Below, piece by piece: positions 34,446 to 42,386 of a DNA stretch of 47,753 nucleotides. The DNA comes from JANQEA01 sp964466035. Its GTDB lineage: Bacteria > Bipolaricaulota > Bipolaricaulia > UBA7950 > UBA9294. A program made the translations under genes and the position numbers. The stretch lies in assembly GCA_964466035.1 (NCBI GenBank), contig CAYXLR010000017.1, positions 1-47,753 on the forward strand, in the 5' to 3' direction. The notes under the pieces were generated by a model. That model was not told the DNA's origin. It searched no databases and saw nothing but the letters and a program-made list of their open reading frames with translations. How positions within the stretch are numbered: position 1 is the stretch's first letter; each line of letters opens with the position of its first letter.

Positions 34446-34661
34446 TCACTGGCGTTCGTGCAGTTCGAAAAGCTCGTCGCGGGTGAGTTCGCAATCACGC
34501 AAGATCTTGGAGAGCAATCCGGGACCGATCGTTTCGCCGCTGTGAATCGGCACGACCGTTACCCGGCCGTCCGGGTGCCGCAAGAAGTGGTGACTTCCAC
34601 GGACTCGCACGTCGTTGAAGCCGACACCCTGAAGAACCTTGATCAGTTCGTCGCGAGCCAG
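34446..34661 (-). CDS. hicA: HicA-like mRNA interferase toxin, start codon unclear
   Basis: The frame encodes RDELIKVLQGVGFNDVRVRG, the catalytic-histidine segment GSHHFLRHPDGRVTVVPIHSGE, and GPGLLSKILRDCELTRDELFELHERQ. This is the whole HicA double-stranded-RNA-binding fold. The open frame begins after an in-frame stop at 34683-34685 and contains no ATG, GTG or TTG before the domain; the listed start is a CTG. The gene may use a rare start or may have lost its start. It follows hicB on the same strand, after a hairpin (34717-34733, GTGCCGC/GCGGCAC). Confidence 0.7.
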   Translation of the reverse strand: MARDELIKVLQGVGFNDVRVRGSHHFLRHPDGRVTVVPIHSGETIGPGLLSKILRDCELTRDELFELHERQ

Positions 34662-34740
34662 GAGAAGAAACGAGATGTGAGTTCAACTGGAGAACTGCGG
34701 AAGCGGTTCTCCTCACGTGCCGCATTGCGGCACGCAGACT

Positions 34741-34938
34741 TTACTGGATTCCCACGAAGTCGAGAGTCTCGGCGTCTCCGCCTTGCTCCTCGATGCACAG
34801 CGCGATCGCCTCGCGGATCCTTTCCAACACCTGATCGAGCGACGTTCCCTGCGTGTGACATCCCCGCAACGCCGGCACCGATGCGACATAGATTCCATCT
34901 GCATCCTGCTCGATGATCACGCTGAAGTCGCTTCTCAT
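34741..34938 (-). CDS. hicB: HicB-type antitoxin, copy 1
   Basis: A 65-residue protein consisting of the HicB partial RNase H fold: FSVIIEQDADGIYVASVPALRGCHTQGTSLDQVLERIREAIALCIEEQG. The C-terminal DNA-binding domain of longer HicB proteins is absent. It precedes the hicA-like frame, and the pair would form a toxin-antitoxin module. GAGGAG precedes the ATG, and TATAATGG lies about 27 bases upstream as a -10 candidate. Confidence 0.85.
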   Translation of the reverse strand: MRSDFSVIIEQDADGIYVASVPALRGCHTQGTSLDQVLERIREAIALCIEEQGGDAETLDFVGIQ

Positions 34939-35065
34939 CTTGTCGCTCCTCGTTCTGCGCGGCTCCATTATACGAAGTCGCCGGACAGTGTGGGATGTAT
35001 CTCCAGAGGATCTTTGGTGGCAGGGAGGATGCGGTAGTCTGCGGTCAGTGCCTTCGAAAGGATAA

Positions 35066-35100
35066 CCCCACCCGGGCCCGTGAAGGCAAGTCGGGTGGGG
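35066..35100 (-). terminator. Hairpin between the two hicB copies
   Basis: CCCCACCCG (35066-35074) pairs perfectly with CGGGTGGGG (35092-35100) around a 17-base loop. On the minus strand it follows hicB copy 2 and is followed by the T-containing TTATCCTTT, so it may terminate that transcript. Confidence 0.5.
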
Positions 35101-35141
35101 AGTAGATGCTGAGAGAAGTGTATGTACGGTGACCGCGGAAG

Positions 35142-35321
35142 TCAACTTGCCGAGATATCTTCGCCCTGCTCCTCGACGCAGAGCGTGGCCGCTTCGCGGA
35201 TCCGCTCCATGACCTGATCGAGCGACGTTCCCTGCGTGTGACATCCTCGTAGGGCGGGAACCGTAGCGACGTAGACGCTGTCCGAGTCCCGTTCAATCAC
35301 GACGCTGAATCGGTTCTTCAC
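35142..35321 (-). CDS. HicB-type antitoxin, copy 2 (orphan)
   Basis: A 59-residue HicB-like protein, FSVVIERDSDSVYVATVPALRGCHTQGTSLDQVMERIREAATLCVEEQG, about four fifths identical to copy 1 over the shared domain but with a different, shorter end (EDISAS). No hicA follows it. The GTG start has AAGGAGTGA upstream. Its upstream region is also similar to that of copy 1 (GCGACTTCGCATCATG against GCGACTTCGTATAATG), so the promoter was duplicated too, but its -10 box has degraded. Confidence 0.8.
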   Translation of the reverse strand: MKNRFSVVIERDSDSVYVATVPALRGCHTQGTSLDQVMERIREAATLCVEEQGEDISAS

Positions 35322-35389
35322 GGTTTCACTCCTTGCTGATTGTGGAGCTTCATGATGCGAAGTCGCGGGGTCGTGTGGCGTGTTCCTCC

Positions 35390-36994
35390 TCAGATCAGCA
35401 GCACGTCGCCGGCGATGTTGACGGCGTGGTCGCCGACGCGCTCGAGGTTGTGGAGGATCTCGGCGAACAGGATCCCGGCCTCCGGATCGCACGTCCCTTC
35501 TTCGAGCCGCTCGATGTGGTTCGCCTTGTACTCCCGCTCGAGGCGGTCGACGTCCGTCTCGACGTCGAGCGCCTCCTCGGCGGCCTCCCGGTCCTCGCCC
35601 TGGAGGGCACGGAGCGCGAGCCGGTACAGTTCGATTGCCCGATCGAACATGTGGGCGAGCTCGTCGGCGGCCGGGTCGGAGAACGGCGGTCCGTTCCGGC
35701 GGGCGCGGTCGGCCCGCTGGGCGATGTTGACGGCGTGGTCCCCGATTCGCTCGATGTCGCCGACGACGTGGCGGAAGACGTGCAGGCGACGCTCGTCTTC
35801 GTCGGCGAGCGAGCTGCCGTCGATCCGGTCGAGGTAGCCGTCGATCGCGTCCTGCAGCGTGTCGATCGCCTCCTCGGTCTCGAACACGGACGAGGTCCGG
35901 AGCTCTCCTTGCTCCAGCAGCGCCGTGCGCGAGGCGGCGAGCATCTCCAACGTGAGCTTCGCCATCCGCATCAGCTCGCGGCGCGCCTGCTGGAGGGCGA
36001 CCGACGGAAGCCGGAGGAACTGGTCGCCGAGGTACTCGGGCTCGACCCGCCGGGCCCGCTCCGTCCCGGGGACAAGCCGCTTCGCGATCCAGACGAGGAC
36101 GCCGACGCACGGGACGAGCGCGGCGGTGACCAACACGTTGAAGAACGTGTGTGCGTTGGCGATCTGTCGGGTCAGGGAGGGCGACGTGAGCGCGACGAGC
36201 CCGGCGTACCCGCCGACGATCGGCACGAACGCGGCGACGCCGAGGACGTTGACGAGGAGCTGGGTCACGGCGAGCCGGCGGGACGAGAGCGACGACCCGA
36301 TCGAGGCGATCATCGCGGTGATCGTCGTGCCGATGTTCGCGCCGAGGATGAGCGCGATCGCCGCCGGCAGCGACAGGAGCCCGGCGCTTCCCATCCCGAT
36401 CACCAGCGCGGTCATCGCCGACGAGCTCTGGATGATCGCGGTGACGCCGGCGCCGACGAGGACGCCGAGCAGCGGCCGGTCGGCGCACGTCCGCAGCAGG
36501 CGGAGCACCCCCTCGGTCTCCGCGAGCCCCTTCAGTCCGCCGGAGACCACGCTCATCCCGAGGAAGAGGAGGCCGAAGCCGAGGACGATCCGCCCGACGT
36601 CGCCGGCCCGTTGGCCGCGGAAGAGCTCGGCGACGAGGAACCCGAACGCGAGGATCGGCAGGTAGTAGTGGCCGATCTTGAAGGCGATGATCTGCGCCGT
36701 CAGGGTGGTGCCGATCTCCGCACCGAGCATCACGCCGATCCCCTGCGCGAGGGTGAGGGCGCCGGCGTTGATCAGCCCGATGAGCAGGACCATCGTCATG
36801 CTGCTCGACTGGAGGGTCCCGGAGGTGAGCGCCCCGACGATCGCGCCGCGGTACGCCTTCCCGGTGAGCCGCTCGAGAAGCGCGCGCATCCGGTCGCCGA
36901 CCGCCCGTTTGAGGGCGTCGCTCAACACGCGAAGGCCGTAGAGGAAGAGGGCGAGCCCGCCGACCGTGCTAAACAGAACCCCCACCGCATCCAT
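35390..36994 (-). CDS. Na/Pi cotransporter family protein with C-terminal PhoU-like domain
   Basis: A 534-residue protein. The membrane part (about 1-320) has two inverted halves, each with the family motif: GTLQSSSMTMVLLIGLINAG and TAIIQSSSAMTALVIGMGSAG. The remainder is a PhoU-like four-helix domain, HVVGDIERIGDHAVNIAQRA and EILHNLERVGDHAVNIAG, that binds metals in relatives. It probably takes up phosphate with sodium. Length is normal for the NptA/YjbB group. A promoter with ideal spacing lies upstream. Confidence 0.92.
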   Translation of the reverse strand: MDAVGVLFSTVGGLALFLYGLRVLSDALKRAVGDRMRALLERLTGKAYRGAIVGALTSGTLQSSSMTMVLLIGLINAGALTLAQGIGVMLGAEIGTTLTAQIIAFKIGHYYLPILAFGFLVAELFRGQRAGDVGRIVLGFGLLFLGMSVVSGGLKGLAETEGVLRLLRTCADRPLLGVLVGAGVTAIIQSSSAMTALVIGMGSAGLLSLPAAIALILGANIGTTITAMIASIGSSLSSRRLAVTQLLVNVLGVAAFVPIVGGYAGLVALTSPSLTRQIANAHTFFNVLVTAALVPCVGVLVWIAKRLVPGTERARRVEPEYLGDQFLRLPSVALQQARRELMRMAKLTLEMLAASRTALLEQGELRTSSVFETEEAIDTLQDAIDGYLDRIDGSSLADEDERRLHVFRHVVGDIERIGDHAVNIAQRADRARRNGPPFSDPAADELAHMFDRAIELYRLALRALQGEDREAAEEALDVETDVDRLEREYKANHIERLEEGTCDPEAGILFAEILHNLERVGDHAVNIAGDVLLI

Positions 36995-37009
36995 ACTTAC
37001 CGCCCGGAG

Positions 37010-37038
37010 TGTATAGTTGATTCAGAGTATATAGCCAA
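37010..37038 (-). promoter_or_regulatory. Promoter of the Na/Pi cotransporter gene
   Basis: On the minus strand, TTGGCT (37038-37033), 17 bases and TATACA (37015-37010), ending 15 bases before the ATG. Confidence 0.55.
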
Positions 37039-37098
37039 CCGTCCGATCCGGCGAGCCGTTCACCGAATTCCCGCGCCGGACGGGGTACAATCCACGGC

Positions 37099-37716
37099 AT
37101 GTGTGAGATCGTTCGACTCCAACGCGCGCAGCGGGCCCGGGCGGTCGAGTCGCTGACCCGGGCGTTTCACGACGACCCGATGTGGTCGTGCGTCCTGCCG
37201 GACCCGGAGACGCGGCCCGACGCGCTTCGGCCGATGTGGGACGCGTTGATCGGCTTCTCCCGCGTGTACGGCGCGGCGTACACGACGCGCAGCGGCGAGG
37301 GCGCGTGCTGCTGGATCGCGCCGGGCAACACGAAGACGACGGTGTGGCAGATGCTCCGGACCGGCATGGCCTTGCCCCGATCGATGATGCGGCTGCCGAA
37401 GGACGCGCGTGGGCGGTTCTTCACGTTGATGCGGTTCATCGACGCGCGCCACAAGCGGCTGATGACCGGGCCGCACTGGTACCTGTGGGTCCTCGGCGTC
37501 GACCCGGACGCGCGGGGGCAAGGGATCGGCGGCGCGCTCCTTCGACCGGTCCACGAGCGGGCCGACGCGGACGGCGTCCCCTGCTACCTCGAGACCCAGA
37601 CCGAGGGAAACGTCGCCTTCTACCGGAAGCGCGGGTTCGAGACCGTCCTCGAGGAGCGCGAGCCGGTCGGCGACCTGCCGGTCTGGTTCATGGTACGCCC
37701 GCCCCGCCGCGGGTAG
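37099..37716 (+). CDS. GNAT-family N-acetyltransferase
   Basis: A 205-residue acetyltransferase with GNAT motif A in WYLWVLGVDPDARGQGIGGALLRPVHERA and motif B in CYLETQTEGNVAFYRKRGFETV. The N-terminal segment (MWSCVLPDPETRP, GEGACCWIAPG) is typical of a common environmental GNAT subgroup of unknown substrate. A -10-like TACAAT lies eight bases before the ATG, so the message may be nearly leaderless. It converges with the next GNAT gene, three bases apart. Confidence 0.87.
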   Translation: MCEIVRLQRAQRARAVESLTRAFHDDPMWSCVLPDPETRPDALRPMWDALIGFSRVYGAAYTTRSGEGACCWIAPGNTKTTVWQMLRTGMALPRSMMRLPKDARGRFFTLMRFIDARHKRLMTGPHWYLWVLGVDPDARGQGIGGALLRPVHERADADGVPCYLETQTEGNVAFYRKRGFETVLEEREPVGDLPVWFMVRPPRRG

Positions 37717-37719
37717 CGT

Positions 37720-38172
37720 TTACGGACCGGCGCCCTGAAGCCGCTTGGCGACGATCAGCTCCATCCGTTGCGGCCGGAGTCCCATCTTCCAGTAAAAATC
37801 GAGAAGCTCGAAGTTCGCCGCCGCCACGTTCCCCTCGACGTAGGTGCAACCTCGCTGTTCCGCCTCACGGAAGGCGGCCTCGAGCAGGCACGTCGCGATC
37901 CCCCGCTTTCGGTGACTCGGCTCGACCACGAGTCGTTTGATCACGCCGAACGGTCCTTCCGATTTGGCGTGGCCGATCTCGAGCTCGACCGTCCCGACAA
38001 CGGCGCCCGCCGTCTCCGCGATCAGGACCGCGGTGGGGTCGAAGGAGTCATCGAAGTAGTGCGTGAGGATCGCCGCGTCGTCGAAGCAGAATGCGGCGGC
38101 GTGATGAAGCTCGGCGATTCGCTCGCAGTCGTCTCTGGTGGCCTTTCGCACTTTGATGTCATTCCCGGACAT
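37720..38172 (-). CDS. GNAT-family N-acetyltransferase, last gene of the carbamoyltransferase operon
   Basis: A 150-residue acetyltransferase with acetyl-CoA-binding motif FGVIKRLVVEPSHRKRGIATCLLEAAFREAEQRG and the NFELLDFYWKMGLRPQ helix. Its start overlaps the radical SAM gene by 14 bases, and GGAAGGG precedes it. Substrate is unknown. The tight coupling suggests that it acylates a product or intermediate of the operon. Confidence 0.88.
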   Translation of the reverse strand: MSGNDIKVRKATRDDCERIAELHHAAAFCFDDAAILTHYFDDSFDPTAVLIAETAGAVVGTVELEIGHAKSEGPFGVIKRLVVEPSHRKRGIATCLLEAAFREAEQRGCTYVEGNVAAANFELLDFYWKMGLRPQRMELIVAKRLQGAGP

Positions 38173-39277
38173 GGAGCCCTTCCTTCTCGGCCTTCGTCCG
38201 CGTCAGCTCCCCGTACAGCTCATACCAGTCCGACGCGGCGACCCCTCCGCCTCCGAAGACCGGAGCGTGAGCTGCCAGTTTGGGCTGCATGTCGGGCAGC
38301 TTTTCGAGGCGGATTCTGCACACCTGTCGGAAGAGGCGCTCGAGCGAGGCTTCGCGGATGTTGCCGATCGAGACGTAGTCCGGCTCCTCGAGGAGAAACC
38401 AAGCGCAGGGGAACCCGGAGCCTGCATCGATCACGCAATCGCCTCGGTTGTTGACGTGCGCTCCGACGATGACGGAAGGACACAACGGGCGCTGGTAGGG
38501 GTGCTTCAGAACCGATTCCACTTCACGCCTGAGGGCCAGAAGCTCGACACGGTCGAGCGCCAGCTCGTGATAGTGCTCCTTTGCTTTCCCGGCGGACTCG
38601 AGCTCGCCGATCACCGGAAAGAGCCTGTGGCGGACGCAGAATTCCACCAGATCCGGGATCCGGCGAGCGTTCAGACTCGTCGCGACGCACGATACGCCGA
38701 GGTTGGTCTCGCCTGGAGGCGAACCCCGCTGGTAGCCGGACTCGAGGAGGCGGCGAACGTTTCGGAGAATCCTGTCGGCGGTTCCGTCTCGTCCGATCAT
38801 CCGGTCGAACGTCTCCGACTCGAGACTGTCGATCTTCAGGAGCAGGTTGGCGTCGCACTCCCTCAGGCGGGAGACGTTCTGCTCCGAAAGGAACACCCCG
38901 TTCGTGAAGAGGGAGACCATGATGTCGAGCTTCCTCGCTTCCGCCAGGATCTCGAACAGCTTCGGATCCTGGAGAGGCTCGCCCAATCCGCAGATGAAGA
39001 GGAGCCTCCCGCCGAGCGAGGAGAACTGTCGCAGGACATCGAGCGCCTCCTTCGCCGTGAGTTCGCCCTCGTCGGCCTCCCCCACTTGTGAGTCGCAGTA
39101 AACACAGCTACACGCGTTGCAGATCGCCGACGTCTCGAGGTAGAGGACCGGCCAAGCGCCTTCCCGGTAGTCTCGAAGCACGGCCTCGACGAGGAGCGGG
39201 TTCCAAGGCCTGTAGAGACCCGTGCTCGTATGCCAGGGAGAAAGCTCCGATCGCGGGTCAGCTCTGCTTGCGACCAT
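38159..39277 (-). CDS. Radical SAM enzyme with SPASM-like C terminus and unusual cysteine spacing
   Basis: A 372-residue protein. The N-terminal cluster region is ETSAICNACSCVYCDS, with cysteines at 53, 56, 58 and 61; the canonical CxxxCxxC spacing is not present and the closest reading is CX4CX2C. The rest of the radical SAM fold is intact: LLFICGLGEPLQDP (GGEP-type motif), VSLFTNGVFLS, LLLKIDSLESETFDRMIG. C-terminal cysteines at 265, 280, 290 and 319 (CPSVIVGAHVNNRGDC, GFPCAW) resemble a SPASM or twitch domain binding auxiliary iron-sulfur clusters. It overlaps the carbamoyltransferase gene by 20 bases. The reaction is unknown; SPASM enzymes often modify peptides or sugars. Confidence 0.87.
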   Translation of the reverse strand: MVASRADPRSELSPWHTSTGLYRPWNPLLVEAVLRDYREGAWPVLYLETSAICNACSCVYCDSQVGEADEGELTAKEALDVLRQFSSLGGRLLFICGLGEPLQDPKLFEILAEARKLDIMVSLFTNGVFLSEQNVSRLRECDANLLLKIDSLESETFDRMIGRDGTADRILRNVRRLLESGYQRGSPPGETNLGVSCVATSLNARRIPDLVEFCVRHRLFPVIGELESAGKAKEHYHELALDRVELLALRREVESVLKHPYQRPLCPSVIVGAHVNNRGDCVIDAGSGFPCAWFLLEEPDYVSIGNIREASLERLFRQVCRIRLEKLPDMQPKLAAHAPVFGGGGVAASDWYELYGELTRTKAEKEGLHVRE

Positions 39278-40190
39278 TGGGTTCCACCAGAGTGAGGAGT
39301 ATGGCCTTCCGCGCGTGCCGCAGGTTCTCCGCCTGATCGAAGATGACCGACCGCGGATCGTCGACGAGCTCCGGCTCGATCTCGAAGCCGGGGTGAATCG
39401 GCATGTCGTGCAGGATCAGCGCGTCGGATCCCTTCATCAGCTCGCGGGTCAGCTTGAACGGTATCATGACCCGCTCCCTGCGGGTCCGTTCTTCCTCGTA
39501 GGCGGGATCGGCGTAGAACTCCATGTCCACCCACGTGTCGACGTAGACCGCGTCGGTTTTTAGGATCTCGCCCCGGAGGTCGTCCGAGGAACGGTACAAA
39601 CCGGTCGCGGACGCCTCGTCGAGCAGCGATTCGTCGAGGCTCGCTTCGTTCACGAGCGGCGTGACCAAGCAGACTTCCACACCCAGTTTGGGGCCGATCA
39701 CGAGCAGCGAGTTCGCGACGTTGTTGTGGACGCCCACGTAGACGAGCTTCCGACCTTCGAGGATTCCCCACTTCTCTCGGAGGGTGAAGAAGTCGGAGAG
39801 AACCTGCGTCGGGTGATACATGTCGTCCAGGCCGTTGATGACGGGAACGGACGCGACCTCGGCCATCGCCCGCATGTCCGCGTGGTGAAGCAGCCGGGCC
39901 ATGATGGCAGCGCAGTTTCGGCTGAGGTACCGCGTCTCGTACTGAAGGTCGGTGATGGGGATGTTGGTCGTCCGCCAGTCGAGGTACACCGCCGTGCCGC
40001 CCAGCTCGGCCATGCCGACCTCGAACGAGACGCGCGTTCGGGTCGACGTCTTCTGGAAGAGCATGATGAGCGTATCGCCGGCGAGCCGATGCGCGTCCGC
40101 TCGCGGCGCTTCCTTGACTCGGACGGACAGGTCGATGAGCTCTAGAAGCTCCGAGGGTTCCCATTCGCGGAACGTTACGACGTGCTTCAC
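39258..40190 (-). CDS. Aspartate/ornithine carbamoyltransferase-family enzyme of unknown substrate
   Basis: A 310-residue transcarbamylase. The carbamoyl-phosphate site is intact: FQKTSTRTRVSFE (STRTR, 49-53), H103 in ARLLHHAD, and HPTQVLSDFFTL (126-129). The second-substrate site departs from ornithine carbamoyltransferase: DTWVDMEFY (218-226) replaces the DxWxSMG loop and HDMPIHPGFE (261-270) replaces HCLPAHRGEE. The acceptor is therefore probably not ornithine. The GTG start overlaps the upstream gene's stop (GTGA) and has GGAGG upstream. The frame is open further upstream but without ribosome site or similarity. Confidence 0.87.
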   Translation of the reverse strand: MKHVVTFREWEPSELLELIDLSVRVKEAPRADAHRLAGDTLIMLFQKTSTRTRVSFEVGMAELGGTAVYLDWRTTNIPITDLQYETRYLSRNCAAIMARLLHHADMRAMAEVASVPVINGLDDMYHPTQVLSDFFTLREKWGILEGRKLVYVGVHNNVANSLLVIGPKLGVEVCLVTPLVNEASLDESLLDEASATGLYRSSDDLRGEILKTDAVYVDTWVDMEFYADPAYEEERTRRERVMIPFKLTRELMKGSDALILHDMPIHPGFEIEPELVDDPRSVIFDQAENLRHARKAILLTLVEPNGRKQS

Positions 40191-40684
40191 GTGTCTCCTC
40201 CTTCGAGTCGAGGCAGGGCATCGGCCGCGTAGAGCTGACCGGTGACGTACTTGCGGAAAGACTCGGTATACATCCGCTCCGGGAGAACTTGGGTGTACCA
40301 CAGGGTTTGGAGTGCATCGCTGCTGACCCAGCGCGCGATGCTCCTTCTCCACGGCTCCCACTCCTCCCTCGGCAAGATTCGCTTCTTCCAGAGCCAGAAC
40401 AGCATCTCGGCGAAGTTCAGTACGTAGAAGCCGAACACGGAGTCCTTCCTGGCCTCGTCCGTTGCTCCGGGAATCTCCGTCCCGAAGAACTTGGCGTAGC
40501 CGGGCTTCTCAACCAGGATTCTGTCGATCTGTTGGATCTCCTCCCAGACGGTATGAGTCAGCCTGAACTCGCGATCCCGCCGTTGATAGCGCAACTGGCA
40601 GAAGATTACGATGCCCGTCACGAGGAAAATCAACGACTGAACCATCAAGACGATCGTGCTTGGGGACAGCCAATCAGTGGGCAT
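40187..40684 (-). CDS. Membrane-anchored protein of unknown function, first gene of the operon
   Basis: A 165-residue protein with one N-terminal membrane helix (STIVLMVQSLIFLVTGIVIFCQL), then a mostly helical, tryptophan-rich cytoplasmic part (FYVLNFAEMLFWLWKKRILPREEWEPWRR, LWYTQVLPERMYTESFRKYV). I do not recognise a family. AGGAGAG precedes the ATG. Its last codon overlaps the carbamoyltransferase start. G+C is lower than in flanking genes. Upstream, 40685-40860 holds no gene; TATAAT (minus strand, 40831-40826) is a possible -10 box for this operon. Confidence 0.75.
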   Translation of the reverse strand: MPTDWLSPSTIVLMVQSLIFLVTGIVIFCQLRYQRRDREFRLTHTVWEEIQQIDRILVEKPGYAKFFGTEIPGATDEARKDSVFGFYVLNFAEMLFWLWKKRILPREEWEPWRRSIARWVSSDALQTLWYTQVLPERMYTESFRKYVTGQLYAADALPRLEGGDT

Positions 40685-40861
40685 GACGAGGCTCTCCTAG
40701 CGGCCTTTCCCATTTGGGACGAGCGGCCGAGAGTGAGTGGGGTTTCATTCGATCCTCCCGTGTGACGCGTACTCGTTTCTTCTCGTCGATCATCGATACG
40801 GCTCGACGGCTTCCGGCGGCGCAGCATTATAACGATGCGAGTTTCGCCCACGCAGTCTCGT

Positions 40862-40890
40862 TTGTCATTCCATCCTTTATGCTATATATT
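40862..40890 (+). promoter_or_regulatory. Promoter of the subtilase gene
   Basis: TTGTCA (40862-40867), 17 bases, TATATT (40885-40890), 56 bases before the ATG, in an A/T-rich pocket that also contains the direct repeat GATATACGATATACG. Confidence 0.6.
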
Positions 40891-40946
40891 CCGATATACG
40901 ATATACGCGGGGCCGTCGCGCGCGGAGACATCGGAAGGGAGGCACG

Positions 40947-42305
40947 ATGAAGAGGCGGCTGGTGTGGGCCGCGGGCTGTATGCTCATCCTGGCGGCGATC
41001 ATCATCGGGTGCACGTGGTTCGGGCAGAAGAGCACGGTGGGCTCCCAGTCGGCGGGTGTGGGGGAGGACTACATCCTCACGTTCCGAAAGCTCCCGAAGG
41101 ACGTCGAGGCGGCGATCGAGGCGTACGGCGGCGCGGTGCGGGCGGTGCTCGAGGAGGTCGACGCGGTCCTGGTGACGGGAGACGCGGACTTCCTCACGGC
41201 GGTCGAGGGTCTGTCCGGCTTCGACGCAGCGATCCCCGACGTCGCGGTGGACTGGCTGCCGGACATCGAGCGTGTGGCGCTGCGCGACGAGCACATCGGG
41301 GAGGACGAGCCGTTCTTCTCCGAGTACCAGTGGGACATGCTCGCGATCGACGCGCCGGCGGCCTGGAACGCCGGGTTCACCGGAGCGGGGGTGCGCGTGG
41401 CGGTGCTCGACACGGGCATCGACGTGCTGCACCCTGACTTGGCGCCGAACCTGAACACGGCGCTCTCCGTCTCGTTCGTTCCGTACGAGCCGTCCGTCGA
41501 CGACCTGGACGGGCACGGCACGAACGTCGCGGGGATCGTTGCGGCCGCCGACAACGCGATCGGCGTGATCGGCGTCGCGCCGAACGCGGAGATCGTCGCG
41601 ATCAAGGTGCTCGACGGCACGGGAAGCGGCGCCTTCGGCTGGCTGGTTCAAGGGATCCTCTACGCCGTGTCGATCGACGCCGACGTGATCAACATGAGCC
41701 TCGGCGCGTACATGTCGCACGACGGGTACGTTCGGACGAGCTCCGGCGACGTCTACGTCGGGGCGAACGAGATCGCCGGTTTCGTCAACTTGGTGAAGAG
41801 GACCCTCAACTACGCCGAGCAGCGGGGCGTCTTCGTCGTGGCGAGCGCGGGGAACGACGCGCAAGACGGCACCGGCGATCAGGGTTGGATGCACGTCCCG
41901 TCCGACGCCGGTTGCACGGCCGTCGCGTCGGCGACCGGTCCGATCGGCTGGGCGTACGACCACGGGGTCGACCTCGACCAGTTCGCGTTCTACTCCGACT
42001 ACGGTCCGCAGATCGACTTCGCCGCGCCCGGCGGCAACGCGGACTTCAGCCTGCCCCTGTGGTTCTTCGACCTGGTGCTCAACTGCACGAACGGTCAGTG
42101 GTACGCGTGGTTCGGCGGCACCAGCCAGGCGGCTCCGCACGTGGCCGGGGTGGCGGCGCTGATCATCGAGAAGAACGGCGGCGGCATGGAGCCGTCGCAC
42201 GTCCTTCGCGAGCTGCGCCAGTCGGCCGACGACCTCGGGGTGCCGGGGCAGGATCCGTACTACGGATACGGGCGGATCAACGCCGCGAGCGCGGTGGCCC
42301 CGTAG
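40947..42305 (+). CDS. Secreted subtilisin-like serine protease (S8), probable lipoprotein
   Basis: A 452-residue subtilase. Residues 1-22 form a lipoprotein-type signal (LILAAIIIGC, C22). Residues 40-105 look like an I9-type inhibitory propeptide (DYILTFRK ... VDAVLVTGD). The catalytic triad is D155 (VAVLDTGID), H190 (DGHGTNVAG) and S393 (GGTSQAAPHVAG), with oxyanion N303 in SAGND. The enzyme should act outside the cytoplasmic membrane. GGAAGGAGG precedes the ATG. A terminator follows directly. Confidence 0.93.
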   Translation: MKRRLVWAAGCMLILAAIIIGCTWFGQKSTVGSQSAGVGEDYILTFRKLPKDVEAAIEAYGGAVRAVLEEVDAVLVTGDADFLTAVEGLSGFDAAIPDVAVDWLPDIERVALRDEHIGEDEPFFSEYQWDMLAIDAPAAWNAGFTGAGVRVAVLDTGIDVLHPDLAPNLNTALSVSFVPYEPSVDDLDGHGTNVAGIVAAADNAIGVIGVAPNAEIVAIKVLDGTGSGAFGWLVQGILYAVSIDADVINMSLGAYMSHDGYVRTSSGDVYVGANEIAGFVNLVKRTLNYAEQRGVFVVASAGNDAQDGTGDQGWMHVPSDAGCTAVASATGPIGWAYDHGVDLDQFAFYSDYGPQIDFAAPGGNADFSLPLWFFDLVLNCTNGQWYAWFGGTSQAAPHVAGVAALIIEKNGGGMEPSHVLRELRQSADDLGVPGQDPYYGYGRINAASAVAP

Positions 42306-42325
42306 AGCGTCTCCAGAGGAACGCT

Positions 42326-42362
42326 GCGCCCGGCCGGGGTTCTCGCTCGGGCGCTCCGTTTT
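42326..42362 (+). terminator. Rho-independent terminator after the subtilase gene
   Basis: GCGCCCG (42326-42332) pairs with CGGGCGC (42348-42354) around a 15-base loop, followed by TCCGTTTT. It lies between the subtilase and the convergent permease gene. Confidence 0.65.
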
Positions 42363-42386
42363 GAGTCCCGGGGAGAAGGTGCGCCG

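Noticed and set aside
34495..34725. A 76-residue minus-strand frame with an ATG over hicA
   Set aside because: It has a normal start but no recognisable fold; the overlapping frame carries the complete HicA motif set.
40685..40946. Small frames between the carbamoyltransferase operon and the subtilase gene
   Set aside because: None has a ribosome site with a plausible product; the segment is better explained as two divergent promoters.
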